Made by a program: the position numbers and the translations under genes. Positions 26,887-36,844 of a stretch of 64,000 nt of DNA are shown in pieces. Origin of the DNA: Brevibacillus brevis (GTDB lineage Bacteria > Bacillota > Bacilli > Brevibacillales > Brevibacillaceae). Numbering within the stretch: the stretch's first letter is position 1; each line of letters begins with the position of its first letter. The notes below the pieces were generated by a model. That model was not told the DNA's origin, did not search any database, and was given only the letters and a program-made list of their open reading frames with translations. The stretch is from positions 5,445,501 through 5,509,500 of the forward strand of contig NZ_CP134050.1 of assembly GCF_031583145.1 (NCBI RefSeq), read 5' to 3'.

Positions 26887-29655
26887 TCAGGATGGAGACA
26901 CCGCCGACTTTTGTTGGCCGCGTATAGTGAGCACGTCCCGTTCGTAACGCTTGACCTCAGCCAGCCACTCTTCCCGTACCGGGACGTGGTGGCGCGCGCA
27001 AAACATATCCCAGACCGCGCCAAACGGATACGATTTGAACTCCTCCATGAGCGCGAGCCGCGTGGTGTAGTCTCCCTCGAGCTCTGCCTGCCGCAGGTAG
27101 TCTGTCGGCTCCAGCATCGCCCGCAGCAAAGCCTTTTGCGTATTGCGCATGCCGATCACCCACGCCGCGATGCGGTTGATGCTGCCGTCAAAAAAGTCCA
27201 GTCCGATGTGCGTCATTCCGAGCAGATCGTGACGGATCAGCTCGCGGGCGATCTCCAGCAGCTCGTCGTCCAGGATAACGACGTGATCGCTGTCCCACCG
27301 CACCGGACGGCTCACGTGGAGAAGAATTCCCTTGGAAAAGAGAGCGAGGGACGAGAGCTTTCCTGAGATCGTCTCCGTCGGATGGAAGTGTCCCGCATCC
27401 AGGCAGATGACTTTCCCGTTTTGCACGCCGTAGCCCATGTAAAACTCGTGGGAGCCGACGACGTAGCTCTCGGAGCCGAGCCCGAACACCTTGCTCTCCA
27501 CCGCATCCAGATTGAAAGCCGGGTCCAGCTCTTCCTGGAAGATTTCGTCCAGCGACTCCTTCAGCCGTTGGCGCGGCGCCATCCGGTCGACCGGAATGTC
27601 TTTGTAGCCGTCCGGGATCCAGACGTTTGTGACACATGTCTGGCCGAGCTGCTCGCCGAAGTAGGCGCCGATTCGCCGGGACGCCTTGCAATGGTCGATC
27701 CAGAACCGGCGAATGGATGGGTCCGGATGGCTCAGCGTGAAGCCGTCCTCCGACTTTTCGTGGGAGAAGCAGGTCGGATTGAAGTCCAGTCCCAGCCCGT
27801 GCTCCTTGGCCCAGTCGACCCACTTTTCAAAATGCCTGGGGGCCAGCTGGTCGAGCTCCACTTTCTCGTCCGTATCGGCGTAAATGGCATGCAGATTGAC
27901 CTTGTGCTTGCCGGGAATGAGCGACAGCGCCTTCTCCAGATCCTGCCGCAGCTCGTCAGGCGTGCGCGCCGCCCCCGGATAGTTCCCTGTGACAGCGATA
28001 CCCCCTGTCAGCTCCTGATCCCGATTCAAAAATCCGCGCACGTCATCGCCCTGCCAGCAGTGCATCGATATTTTGATCGCCGCCAGCTTTTCGAGGACGG
28101 CTTCCACGTCGATCCCGTGCCTCTCATACAGCTTTTTGGCTTCCTGAAAACTCGCTTCTACCTCTTGCCTCACTGTGCCCGCTCCTTTCTTTCTGCCCGT
28201 TGTCACTTGCTTGAATTCCTGCATCCACGCCGCACGTTCTGCGTTTTCTTCCGGTTCGTAGGCGACGCTCTCAAACGACCGGCGTATAAGCCTGCGTGCC
28301 TCATGGATATCGTGCAGTTCGCCTGTCGCAATCATTTGCACCGCCAGATTCCCCAGCGCAGTCGATTCGGTCGGTCCAGCCGTCACTTTTTTCCCGGAGA
28401 CCGTCGCCGTCAGCTGGCACAACAGCTCATTGCTGGCCCCTCCGCCGACGATGTGGATCACCTCGATGGCCCGGCCCGTAATCGCTTCCAATTCTTCGAC
28501 GCACAAAGCGTACAGAATCGCCAGGTTGTCATAGATGCAGCGGGCGAGCTCTCCCGGCGTCCGGGGAATGAGCTGCCCCGTCTCCCGGCAGTAGCTCTGG
28601 ATTTCGGCGACCATGCTGCGGGGATGCAAAAACCGCTCGTCCGTGAAATCGATGAAGGTCGTAAAGGCCGGCTCCGCCTTGGCCAGCTCCACGAACTGTG
28701 CAAACGAGATCGCTCCCTCGTAATGGCGATGCACTTCCTGGATCAGCCACAGCCCCATGATGTTTTTCAAAAAGCGATAGGTCCGGTAGGCTCCCCATTC
28801 GTTCGTAAAATTCCGCTGACGGGCCTCTTCGCCGTGGATGGGGCTGTCCAGCTCCAGTCCCATCAGCGACCAGGTCCCGCTGCTGAGGTAGGCAAACGAT
28901 TGCTGCGGGTCGGCAGGCACTCCGAGCACTGCCGATGCCGTGTCGTGGGTCGCTACGCAAATCGCTTCGCATTCGGGCAAATCGTACTCGTCACGCAATT
29001 CCTGCCGGATCGGTCCGAGCGAAGTCCCTGGCTGCACCAGCTCCGCAAACTGGGAACGGTCCAAACCGAGCACCCTCAGCAAATCCGCGTCGTAATTGCC
29101 CGTCTGCAAATGCAGCAGCTGGGTCGTCGAGGCGTTGGTCACCTCGTTGATCTGCTTTCCCGTCAGCAGGTAATACAGGTAGTCGGGCACGAGAAGGATC
29201 TTCTGCGTTTGCTCCAGCTGCCGCTGGTCGTGCACCGCAAGCTGAAACAGCGTATTGAAGGGCTGGAACTGGATGCCCGTCTTTTCATAGATCTTCTCCG
29301 CCGAAATATGCCTGGTCACTAACCGGGCGGCACGCTTTGTGCGCTCGTCGCGGTATGCGAATACTTCATGCAGCCTGTGGCCGTCGCGGCCCACCAGCAC
29401 GTAGTCGACCGCCCAGGTGTCGATGCCCAGCGTACATTGGGCAATGCCCAGCTGCTTCGCTTTTTGCAGGCCTGCGATCACTTCCCGAAACAGATAGTCG
29501 ATGTCCCAGTAGCAATGCCCGTCCTTTTCCGCGAAGCCGTTTGCAAACCGGTGAATCTCCTGCAGCGACATCTGCCCGTCCCGGATCGTCCCCCAGACCA
29601 GCCGCCCGCTCGAAGCCCCGATATCTACGGCAATATGGTTTGCCACGCCATGCAC
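26887..29655 (-). CDS. rhaBA: Fused rhamnulokinase / L-rhamnose isomerase
   Basis: One 922-residue ORF covers two enzymes. Residues 1-494 are an FGGY-type rhamnulokinase ([49 protein letters not shown]), which phosphorylates L-rhamnulose. Residues 495-922 are L-rhamnose isomerase ([61 protein letters not shown]). Each half equals the usual standalone length (about 490 and 420). The junction [17 protein letters not shown] encodes, on the mRNA, AAAGGAG followed eight bases later by GTG at 28173, a complete internal start for RhaA. The protein may be made fused, separate, or both. It is the last gene of the operon. Confidence 0.95.
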   Translation of the reverse strand: MHGVANHIAVDIGASSGRLVWGTIRDGQMSLQEIHRFANGFAEKDGHCYWDIDYLFREVIAGLQKAKQLGIAQCTLGIDTWAVDYVLVGRDGHRLHEVFAYRDERTKRAARLVTRHISAEKIYEKTGIQFQPFNTLFQLAVHDQRQLEQTQKILLVPDYLYYLLTGKQINEVTNASTTQLLHLQTGNYDADLLRVLGLDRSQFAELVQPGTSLGPIRQELRDEYDLPECEAICVATHDTASAVLGVPADPQQSFAYLSSGTWSLMGLELDSPIHGEEARQRNFTNEWGAYRTYRFLKNIMGLWLIQEVHRHYEGAISFAQFVELAKAEPAFTTFIDFTDERFLHPRSMVAEIQSYCRETGQLIPRTPGELARCIYDNLAILYALCVEELEAITGRAIEVIHIVGGGASNELLCQLTATVSGKKVTAGPTESTALGNLAVQMIATGELHDIHEARRLIRRSFESVAYEPEENAERAAWMQEFKQVTTGRKKGAGTVRQEVEASFQEAKKLYERHGIDVEAVLEKLAAIKISMHCWQGDDVRGFLNRDQELTGGIAVTGNYPGAARTPDELRQDLEKALSLIPGKHKVNLHAIYADTDEKVELDQLAPRHFEKWVDWAKEHGLGLDFNPTCFSHEKSEDGFTLSHPDPSIRRFWIDHCKASRRIGAYFGEQLGQTCVTNVWIPDGYKDIPVDRMAPRQRLKESLDEIFQEELDPAFNLDAVESKVFGLGSESYVVGSHEFYMGYGVQNGKVICLDAGHFHPTETISGKLSSLALFSKGILLHVSRPVRWDSDHVVILDDELLEIARELIRHDLLGMTHIGLDFFDGSINRIAAWVIGMRNTQKALLRAMLEPTDYLRQAELEGDYTTRLALMEEFKSYPFGAVWDMFCARHHVPVREEWLAEVKRYERDVLTIRGQQKSAVSPS

Positions 29656-29732
29656 CTCCGTCTCCCTGCAACATTTTCTGCCTCCGCGAAAGCCGCAGCT
29701 CCCCCTCGCCGGCTAGCCACGGCTTCTGCGAT

Positions 29733-30047
29733 TTATTCCAAATGAAAGACTTCCTTCAGCTCGAGCACGACAGGACTGTGATCCTCGTTCGTCTCCATGA
29801 CGTCTTTCATGTATGTCCACCATCTTCGGCATACTTCCGTCTCCGCCGACTTGCTCCAGCGCTCCTCGTCCTCGACGACCAAATAGGCAAACAACCGGTT
29901 CGTCGTCGGATCCAGAAAGATCGAGTAGTCACGCGCGCCGTACTCTTTGAGCATCTCTACCATTTCCGGCCAGATCTCGTCATGCCGCCGCTTGTATTCC
30001 TCGTGGCAATCCCCGAACACCTTCATGACAAACGCTTTGCGGATCAT
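29733..30047 (-). CDS. rhaM: L-rhamnose mutarotase
   Basis: A 104-residue protein of the RhaM family, which interconverts rhamnose anomers. The pattern AFVMKVFGDCHEEYKRRHDE, the conserved His of RRH, YSIFLD and RWWTYMKDVM are typical. AAAGGAGG precedes the ATG. It lies between the aldolase fusion and rhaBA. Confidence 0.95.
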   Translation of the reverse strand: MIRKAFVMKVFGDCHEEYKRRHDEIWPEMVEMLKEYGARDYSIFLDPTTNRLFAYLVVEDEERWSKSAETEVCRRWWTYMKDVMETNEDHSPVVLELKEVFHLE

Positions 30048-30121
30048 CGCTTTTTCCTCCTTTTCCCCCGGCGCCGCTTGATGAGCCGAGCCATGTTCAA
30101 AGCATGGGACGCGGAAAATCC

Positions 30122-32191
30122 TTATCGTGTAAACGCAGCCGGCACCCCGCCATCGATCGTCAGCATGCAGCCTGTCGTCTTCTCCGATTTGGAAGAAGCA
30201 AAAAAGAGGATGCCTTCCGCGATGTCTCTCGGGTAAATGTTGACCAGCAGGGTCGTGCGCTTGCGGTAGTAGTCTTCCAGTTGGTCCGACTCGATCCCGT
30301 ACGCGGCAGCCCGCTCATTGCGCCAGCTCGAATTCCAGATGGCCGAGCCTTGCAGGATGGCATCCGGCAAGATCGTATTCACGCGAATGCCGTACTCTCC
30401 CCCTTCTGCCGCGATGCAGCGGGCGAGGTGCACCTCCAGCGCTTTCGCCGCGCTGTAAGCCGTGACGTTTTTCCCGGCGTAGACGGAGTTCTTGGAGCCG
30501 ACGAACACCATGTTCCCGCCGATTCCCTGTGCCTTCATCTGCTTGAATGCTTCGCGGGCTACGAGGAAATAGCCGGTTCCCAGCACGGAGATGTTCAGAT
30601 TCCACTCCTTTAGGGATGTCTCGTCAAAGGGGCTGGAGGTCGCGAGTCCTGCGTTGTTGACCACCGTGTCGATCCCGCCGTATGCGAGGGCAGCCTCAGC
30701 CAGGGCAGCTTTCACTTCCTCTTCGCTGGTGACGTCCATCTTCACAGCGATGGCCCGCCCTTCTCCATACTGATCATTGATTTCCTGCGCCACCTTCTCC
30801 GCCCCGTCCAGATTCAAATCCGCCAGCACCACGTGGGCACCCTCGGCGACAAAGCGGCGGCACGTTTCGCTGCCGATCCCGCCAGCTCCTCCGGTGACGA
30901 ACACCACCTTGCGGGAAAATTCCGCTTCCGCCGGAGCCAACGACAGCTTGTAGAGCTCCAACGGCCAATACTCCACGTTGTACGATTCGTTTTCACTCAG
31001 GGAAACGAATGTGCCCAGCGTCGTCGCCCCGCGCATGACGGCGATTGCCCGGTGGTAGAGAGCGCCGCTGACCTGCGCGTTGGCCCAGCTCTTCCCGGTG
31101 TTGACCATCCCCACACCGGGAATCAGGATGACCCGCGGGGCCGCTTCCGACATCGCGTCGCCCTCGTTTTTGTTCCGCTCAAAATAGCGCGTGTATTCTT
31201 CCTTGTACCGGGCAATGCCTGCAAGCAGGTTTTGTTTCAGAGCCTCGACGTCCCGCGTGGCCGGGTCCCACTCCACATACAGCGGCACCATTTTCGTGTG
31301 CACCAGATGATCCGGGCAGGCCGCACCGACCTGTGACAGCTGCTGCGCATCCTTGCTGCCAACGAATTGGAGGATATCCTCGGCGTCGTCGTAGGTCAGG
31401 AGCATCCGCTTCGTATCGCTCACCGCTCCGCGAATGACCGGCATGACCTCGGACAATATCTCTCTGCGCTCTTTTTGGGGAATCGTCTCATAGCGGAGCC
31501 CGCCGAAAAGGGTCTCTTCCTGCACCCTCGCCTCGATATAGGCAGCCGCCTCCTGAATGATCGCGATCGTTTTTTCGTAGCACGCCTCCGCTGTTTCCCC
31601 CCACGTCACCAATCCGTGCTTTTCCATCAGAACCAGCTCGGCTTGCGGATTTTCCCGTACGCCTGTCGCAATCATCTTGGACAGCGTGAAGCCAGGACGC
31701 ACGTACGGCACCCAGACGAACCGGTCTCCGAAGATCTCCCGGGCCACCTCCTTCCCGTTGTCCGCGCAGCAGATGCTGATGATCGCGTCGGGATGGGTAT
31801 GGTCCACATGAGGAAACGGCAGAAACGCATGGAGCAGCGTCTCGATGGAAGCGCGCGGATGCTTGCTGTCCACCATGCAGTGCGACAGGTACGCCACCAT
31901 TTCCTCGTCAGACATCTCGTCCCGCTCAAGCAATGGCCGGATGTCCTCGAGACGCAGCCCTGTGAAGTGGCCCGCTTTCATCGTCGCGAGGTCGGAGCCG
32001 CTGCCTTTTACCCACATGACCTCGATCTCTCTGCCGCGAAAATCGGTTTCTATTGTTTTGGCGGAAGTATTTCCCCCGCCCCAGTTGCACACCCGTCGAT
32101 CCGAGCCGATCAGGTTGGAGCGGTATACCAGCTCATCCAGTCCGGTTTGACATTTCGCCGCCTGCTCTCGATTCCATAAGCTCTGTATCAT
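30122..32191 (-). CDS. rhaE: Bifunctional rhamnulose-1-phosphate aldolase / lactaldehyde dehydrogenase
   Basis: About 689 residues. The N-terminal ~400 form a class II aldolase/adducin domain (NWGGGNTSAKT; zinc His in HVDHTHPDAI; MEKHGLVTWG). The C-terminal ~270 are an SDR domain (VVFVTGGAGGIGSETCRRF; NNAGLA; YSAAKALE). The aldolase half splits L-rhamnulose 1-phosphate to DHAP and L-lactaldehyde, and the SDR half is thought to oxidise lactaldehyde, as in the RhaE/RhaW fusions of Bacillales. The ATG at 32191 has GGAGG upstream. Confidence 0.93.
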   Translation of the reverse strand: MIQSLWNREQAAKCQTGLDELVYRSNLIGSDRRVCNWGGGNTSAKTIETDFRGREIEVMWVKGSGSDLATMKAGHFTGLRLEDIRPLLERDEMSDEEMVAYLSHCMVDSKHPRASIETLLHAFLPFPHVDHTHPDAIISICCADNGKEVAREIFGDRFVWVPYVRPGFTLSKMIATGVRENPQAELVLMEKHGLVTWGETAEACYEKTIAIIQEAAAYIEARVQEETLFGGLRYETIPQKERREILSEVMPVIRGAVSDTKRMLLTYDDAEDILQFVGSKDAQQLSQVGAACPDHLVHTKMVPLYVEWDPATRDVEALKQNLLAGIARYKEEYTRYFERNKNEGDAMSEAAPRVILIPGVGMVNTGKSWANAQVSGALYHRAIAVMRGATTLGTFVSLSENESYNVEYWPLELYKLSLAPAEAEFSRKVVFVTGGAGGIGSETCRRFVAEGAHVVLADLNLDGAEKVAQEINDQYGEGRAIAVKMDVTSEEEVKAALAEAALAYGGIDTVVNNAGLATSSPFDETSLKEWNLNISVLGTGYFLVAREAFKQMKAQGIGGNMVFVGSKNSVYAGKNVTAYSAAKALEVHLARCIAAEGGEYGIRVNTILPDAILQGSAIWNSSWRNERAAAYGIESDQLEDYYRKRTTLLVNIYPRDIAEGILFFASSKSEKTTGCMLTIDGGVPAAFTR

Positions 32192-32238
32192 CTCGTACCT
32201 CCACGTTTTTCTGATTGATGGATGACCCTGTCCAATGG

Positions 32239-33228
32239 TCAGATTTTGACCCACTTTCGCAACCGCCCTTTGAGACCCGGCACCATGACCGCCACGATCA
32301 GCAAAAGGCCAATGATGATCAAAAGCATTTGGGCCGGCACGTTGACCAGGCCAAGCCCGTACCGCAAGAAGCCGATCAGGAAAATGGCGAGAATCGCACC
32401 GATCATTCTGCCTTTGCCGCCGGACGTGCTGATGCCTCCCAATACGACCATCGCAATGACATCCAGCTCATAGCCCGTGGCGATATTCGGCCGCGTGCTG
32501 CCCATCCGCGAAGTGAGGAACAGGGCGGTGACAGCCGACATGAGCCCGGCAAGCGTGAAGACGATGATTTTGATTTTGTCGACCTGTATCCCGGAGAACT
32601 GGCTGGCCGTCAAGTTGCTGCCCATCGCATAGACACGTCTGCCAAATGTGGTTTTGTGCAGCAAAAGCCCAAATATCACAGCAAAAACCGCAAAAACAAT
32701 CAGGATAAACGGAACTGTTCCCACATAGCCCCATCCAAGAAACTTGAACCATTCCGGAAATTTGCCCGCAGCCTGATCCTCGAGCAGGATGTATGCAATT
32801 CCGCGGTAAATGATCATCGTCGCCAGCGTCACGATGACTGCCGACAGCTCCTTGAATCGCGTGATCAACAGCCCGTTGATGTATCCGCAAAGCGTACCGA
32901 CCGCCAGGCAGATCACGACCGCCAGCTCCATCGGGACGCCCATGGTGTACAGGTCCGCCATCACGACAGAGGACAAGGCTACGATGGAAGCGACGGAAAT
33001 ATCGATATCCCCGAGGATGATGACGAAGACCATCGGCAGGACGATAAACGCCTTGTCAAGAAAGGTCATCGTCGCATCGCGCAGGCTGTCGGCGTTCAGA
33101 TAATAGGGCGACAGGTTGGCGTTGATCACGTTGACCAGGATGAAAATGAGGACAAGCATCCATTCCCACTGCAGAAAAAAGGTTTTCCACGAAAACTCTT
33201 TGCGAGAGATGATCACTCTCTTCTCCAT
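32239..33228 (-). CDS. rhaQ: Rhamnose ABC transporter permease RhaQ
   Basis: A ~329-residue RbsC-type permease with about 8-10 transmembrane helices, including LPMVFVIILGDIDISVASIV and VIAMVVLGGISTSGGKGRMI, the conserved family loops. GAGGAGGA precedes the ATG at 33228; the gene starts within the rhaP stop region, so the two are coupled. Assigned to rhamnose from the operon. Confidence 0.88.
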   Translation of the reverse strand: MEKRVIISRKEFSWKTFFLQWEWMLVLIFILVNVINANLSPYYLNADSLRDATMTFLDKAFIVLPMVFVIILGDIDISVASIVALSSVVMADLYTMGVPMELAVVICLAVGTLCGYINGLLITRFKELSAVIVTLATMIIYRGIAYILLEDQAAGKFPEWFKFLGWGYVGTVPFILIVFAVFAVIFGLLLHKTTFGRRVYAMGSNLTASQFSGIQVDKIKIIVFTLAGLMSAVTALFLTSRMGSTRPNIATGYELDVIAMVVLGGISTSGGKGRMIGAILAIFLIGFLRYGLGLVNVPAQMLLIIIGLLLIVAVMVPGLKGRLRKWVKI

Positions 33229-33230
33229 CG

Positions 33231-34250
33231 CTACATCCTCCTCTTCACCAGATTGTTCCGATCGACGCCTCGTTTGACCAATGCATTGATGATGACAGCG
33301 ATGAGGATGATCGAGCCCTGAATGCCCATTTGCCAAAACGGGGACACGTTGATCAGCGGAAGGGCGTTGTTGAGGATCCCCAGCAGGATGGAGCCCAAAA
33401 TGATCCCCGATATTTTGCCGGAACCGCCCGCGATGCTGACTCCTCCCAAGACGCACGCCGCGATGACGCTCAGCTCGTAGCCGGAGGCCGTGTCGCCCTG
33501 TGCCGATGCGAACTTGGAGACCCACAAGACGCCTGCCAATCCCGACAGTCCCCCCATGATCGTGTAGACCAGCCACAGGATTTTGTCGTTGTTGATCCCG
33601 CTGATTTTTGCAGATTCCGGGTTGCTTCCTACCGCGTAAATTTGTCTGCCGGTCCTGGTGTATGTAATGAAGTAGGAAAAGACGAGGTAGACCACGATCG
33701 CGATCACGATCAGCGTATTGAGCCCCAGGACAGAGCTCGTGGCGATCGCCTTGAACGAATCCGGCATCTGATGGGCGCTCACCCATTTGCCGCCGCTCAC
33801 CATAAAAGTCAAGCCGCGAAAGGCGTTCATCATCCCGAGTGTCGCGATGATGGGAAGGATGCCTGCCTTGGCGACGAGCAGGCCAATGATCATTCCGCTG
33901 ACGACTCCCACCGCCGTCCCCAGCAGGATGGCGAGAAGCGGATGGGTGTCGGGATAGGCGCTCACCGTCATGGCGGAAATCATGCCTGACAAAGCGAGAG
34001 TCGCCCCGATTGACAGGTCGATTCCCCTCGTCACGATGACCAGCATCATGCCGACCGCGAGAATGCTCAGAATGGCTGTATTCGTGACCATGTCATTGAT
34101 GTTCTCCAGCGTCAAAAAGCTGGGATTGCGCAGCTGTACCCCCACGCACAGCAGCAGGATGAATGCCAGCAGGCCCACCTCGCGAAACTTCGCGATGCTG
34201 GCTGTTGCCGATGTCTTTTGCAGCGAATATTCTGGCACTTCTTTCACCAC
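33231..34250 (-). CDS. rhaP: Rhamnose ABC transporter permease RhaP
   Basis: A ~339-residue paralogue of the neighbouring permease: VGMMLVIVTRGIDLSIGATL, LPIIATLGMMNAFRGLTF and VIAACVLGGVSIAGGSGKI. The start is one of two adjacent GTG codons (34250 or 34247) after AAGGA; a longer frame overlaps rhaT. It should form a heterodimeric channel with RhaQ. Confidence 0.88.
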   Translation of the reverse strand: MVKEVPEYSLQKTSATASIAKFREVGLLAFILLLCVGVQLRNPSFLTLENINDMVTNTAILSILAVGMMLVIVTRGIDLSIGATLALSGMISAMTVSAYPDTHPLLAILLGTAVGVVSGMIIGLLVAKAGILPIIATLGMMNAFRGLTFMVSGGKWVSAHQMPDSFKAIATSSVLGLNTLIVIAIVVYLVFSYFITYTRTGRQIYAVGSNPESAKISGINNDKILWLVYTIMGGLSGLAGVLWVSKFASAQGDTASGYELSVIAACVLGGVSIAGGSGKISGIILGSILLGILNNALPLINVSPFWQMGIQGSIILIAVIINALVKRGVDRNNLVKRRM

Positions 34251-34266
34251 CTTTTTTCCTTGTGCA

Positions 34267-35814
34267 TTACGACCCGAACGTCTCTGCCGCGCTACCCGCA
34301 ATCGTCGCCGTCTCTGCGGTGCTGCTGCTCGCCATGGCGGCTGCCAGGATCGCCTCCTGAGTCACCGTCGCGCCATCCAGCGTAGCGGTCACCCTGCCCT
34401 CCCGCATGACGACGACGCGGTCGCTCATCCCGATCACCTCGGGCATTTCGGAGGAGATCATCACGACGCCGTAGCCTTGGGCTGCGAGGGTGCCGATGAT
34501 TTCGTAAATGGCCGACTTGGCTCCGACGTCCACGCCTTTCGTAGGCTCATCCAGAATGATCACATCCAGATCGGCCGTCAGCAGCTTGGCGACGACGACC
34601 TTCTGCTGGTTGCCCCCCGACAGAGAGCTGGCCAGATCAAAGATGCTCCGCGCCTTCACTTGGACCTTCTCCGCCAGCGAATGCGCCAGCTCTGCTTCCT
34701 TTCTCTCCTGGATCCAGCCTCTGCTCGACAGCTTGCCCAGGGCAGACAGCGTGATGTTGCGCCCGATTCCCCACTCCAGGACGAGCCCTTGCTTCTGCCT
34801 GTCCTCCGGCAAGTACCCGATCCCGAGCTCCATCGCCTGCAGCGGATTTTTGATGCGGATCGGCTTGCCTTTGAGAAACACCTGGCCGGTTTCGTACGGG
34901 GTGATCCCGAAGATCGCCTGGCACACCTCGGTCCGCCCCGCTCCCACCAGACCGGTCAGGCCGACGATCTCGCCCCTGCGCACCGAAAAGGACACATCGG
35001 CAAAAAATCCGGTCTTGCCGAGCCCGTCTACTCGCAGCAACTCCTCGCCCGGCTTGGTGTCCTTCTTTGGAAAGAGCTGCGTGATCTCGCGCCCAACCAT
35101 GGCGACGATCAGATCGTCGTGAGAGATGTCGGAAATCCCCCACGAGCCGATGTACTTGGCGTCGCGAAACACCGTGACCTTGCTCGCCAGTCGGTACATA
35201 TCCTCGAAGCGGTGAGAGATGAAGATGATGGAAGCTCCGTTATCACGCAGCTTTTCCGCGATTCTGTACAGCTCCTCGCTCTCCCTCGCCGTGAGGGCTG
35301 CCGTCGGTTCGTCCATGATGATGATTCGCGCTTCGGTTGAAAGCGCTTTCGCAATTTCGACGATTTGCTGCTGGGCGACGCTGAGCGCTCCCATCTTCGT
35401 TCTCGGGTCGAAATCGGCACCGAGCTCCGTCAACAGCCGCTTGGCCTCGGCGTGCATGTCGCTCCATAAAATTCGCCGAGTTCGCTCCGTGACTTTTTCG
35501 TGTCCCATAAAGATGTTTTCCGTCACGCTCAGGTCGGGAAAACAAGTGACGTGCTGGTAAATGGCCGCAATCCCCAGCTTTTGGGCATCCTTTGGATTTT
35601 TGATATCCGCTTTCTGCCCGTTGAAGTAGATCTCGCCTTCATCGGGCAGGTGGACTCCCGTAATGACTTTGATGAAGGTGGATTTACCCGCTCCGTTTTC
35701 GCCCATAAGCGCATGGATTTCGCCCGGCTTGAGCTGAAAGTTCACCTGGTCGAGCGCCTTTACTCCTGGAAACGTTTTCGTAATTCCTCTCAATTCAAGA
35801 ACGTATTCTGACAT
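34267..35814 (-). CDS. rhaT: Rhamnose ABC transporter ATP-binding protein RhaT
   Basis: A ~515-residue double ATPase of the RbsA/MglA type. The first cassette has GENGAGKSTFIK and SVAQQQIVEIAKAL; the second has the expected degenerate Walker A GLVGAGRTE and intact LSGGNQQKVVVAKLL. GGGAGGA precedes the ATG at 35814. It is the first gene of the operon, and no binding-protein gene (rhaS) precedes it. Confidence 0.92.
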   Translation of the reverse strand: MSEYVLELRGITKTFPGVKALDQVNFQLKPGEIHALMGENGAGKSTFIKVITGVHLPDEGEIYFNGQKADIKNPKDAQKLGIAAIYQHVTCFPDLSVTENIFMGHEKVTERTRRILWSDMHAEAKRLLTELGADFDPRTKMGALSVAQQQIVEIAKALSTEARIIIMDEPTAALTARESEELYRIAEKLRDNGASIIFISHRFEDMYRLASKVTVFRDAKYIGSWGISDISHDDLIVAMVGREITQLFPKKDTKPGEELLRVDGLGKTGFFADVSFSVRRGEIVGLTGLVGAGRTEVCQAIFGITPYETGQVFLKGKPIRIKNPLQAMELGIGYLPEDRQKQGLVLEWGIGRNITLSALGKLSSRGWIQERKEAELAHSLAEKVQVKARSIFDLASSLSGGNQQKVVVAKLLTADLDVIILDEPTKGVDVGAKSAIYEIIGTLAAQGYGVVMISSEMPEVIGMSDRVVVMREGRVTATLDGATVTQEAILAAAMASSSTAETATIAGSAAETFGS

Positions 35815-36000
35815 AAACGTCCTCCCGTTTAGAAAACTTGGCTTAGCCAACTACGAGGTCAGGCGAAGCACAGATTTCCGATCGTACAAGCCGGAAATGA
35901 AGTCTCTTTCATTTTTGTTTACACCTGTTTGTTTTTATATGTTTGATTATACAGCTTTGGTTTTTGTTTGACTATGATTAATTCTGTATTTTTTTATTAT
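35815..36000 (-). promoter_or_regulatory. Rhamnose operon promoter region
   Basis: An AT-rich leader with TATAAT on the minus strand (around 35957-35952) and a weak -35 (TAGTCA) 17 bp upstream. CAAACA or AAACAA repeats (for example TCAAACATATAAAAACAAAC) lie around and after the -10 and may be operator half-sites for an unlinked DeoR- or AraC-type regulator. No regulator gene is adjacent. Confidence 0.4.
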
Positions 36001-36019
36001 TCTCTGTTTTTATTTTTGT

Positions 36020-36655
36020 TCCTTAAAAGCTTCTCCATCCAACTTTGGCAGTGGGGGCGGAAAAAGGAGAAAACGCTGTGGCTCTTGGGTCGCAGCGGGG
36101 ATGATTGACTGTCCAGCTCCATTCCAAAAGAGGAACGGCGTCCAAAAGCAGCGGTCTCGGGGGAGTCTCTCAGGGTTGGACGCTCGGGCGTGTTCCTCTT
36201 TTTCCATTGCGCTTGGGTCGCACCCCAAAGGCCTTCGCTTTTTTCTCCTTTTTCCGGGGCGAGCTTTGGTTGGTCCCAAGGGCTTGTGTGGGCACTGCTT
36301 CGCTGTCTTTGAAAGGCCTCTTGATCCAACTGTTGCCGTGGGGCGGAAAAAGGAGAAAACGCTGTGGCTCTTGGGTCGCAGCGGGGATGATTGACTGTCC
36401 AGCTCCATTCCAAAAGAGGAACGGCGTCCAAAAGCAGCGGTCTCGGGGGAGTCTCTCAGGGTTGGACGCTCGGGCGTGTTCCTCTTTTTCCATACCGCTT
36501 GGGTCGCGCCCCAAAGGCCTTCGCTTTTTTCTCCTTTTTCCGGGGCGAGCTTTGGGGTGATGATTGAAGGCATTTTTGTTGGCTCTGCTCCGCCGTTTTT
36601 AAAAGACTCTTCACTCCAACGGTTGCCTCGGAGGCGGAAAAAGGAGATTTCGCTC
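36020..36655. repeat. Tandem ~288-bp nested inverted repeat array, about 2.2 copies
   Basis: Similar blocks start near 36021, 36307 and 36597. Copies 1 and 2 are almost identical from CGGAAAAAGGAGAAAACGC (36058 and 36344) to CTCCTTTTTCCGGGGCGAGC (~36245 and ~36530); the third is cut short. Within each copy the outer arms (CGGAAAAAGGAGAAAA / TTTTCTCCTTTTTCCG) and inner arms (AAAAGAGGAAC / GTTCCTCTTTT, CGTCCAA / TTGGACG) are nested, and CTTGGGTCGC recurs in both flanks. A 187-codon frame across it repeats itself and has no ribosome site, so I do not call a gene. Confidence 0.8.
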
Positions 36656-36749
36656 CAACTAGAATGGCGCTATCCTCGATACAATGGAATTTGACGATTT
36701 GTCAGGGGCAGCGGACCGATTGGAACCGTATGATTCCATTTTTCCAAAG

Positions 36750-36793
36750 CGAAAAGCCGCCTTCTGTGCATTCACTCAGAAGCGCGGCTTTAC
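36750..36793 (-). terminator. Terminator downstream of tag
   Basis: AAAAGCCGCCTTCT (36752-36766) pairs with AGAAGCGCGGCTTT (~36778-36791); the minus strand ends GGCTTTTCG. It lies about 50 bases past the tag stop. Confidence 0.7.
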
Positions 36794-36844
36794 CTATCGC
36801 TGATGCTATTTATCCCTTTTTTACTTCTTTCCGAATCGGACTGC

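Noticed and set aside
36010..36573. 187-codon ORF across the tandem repeats
   Set aside because: The protein repeats itself because the DNA repeats, frames are open on both strands, and no ribosome site precedes it.
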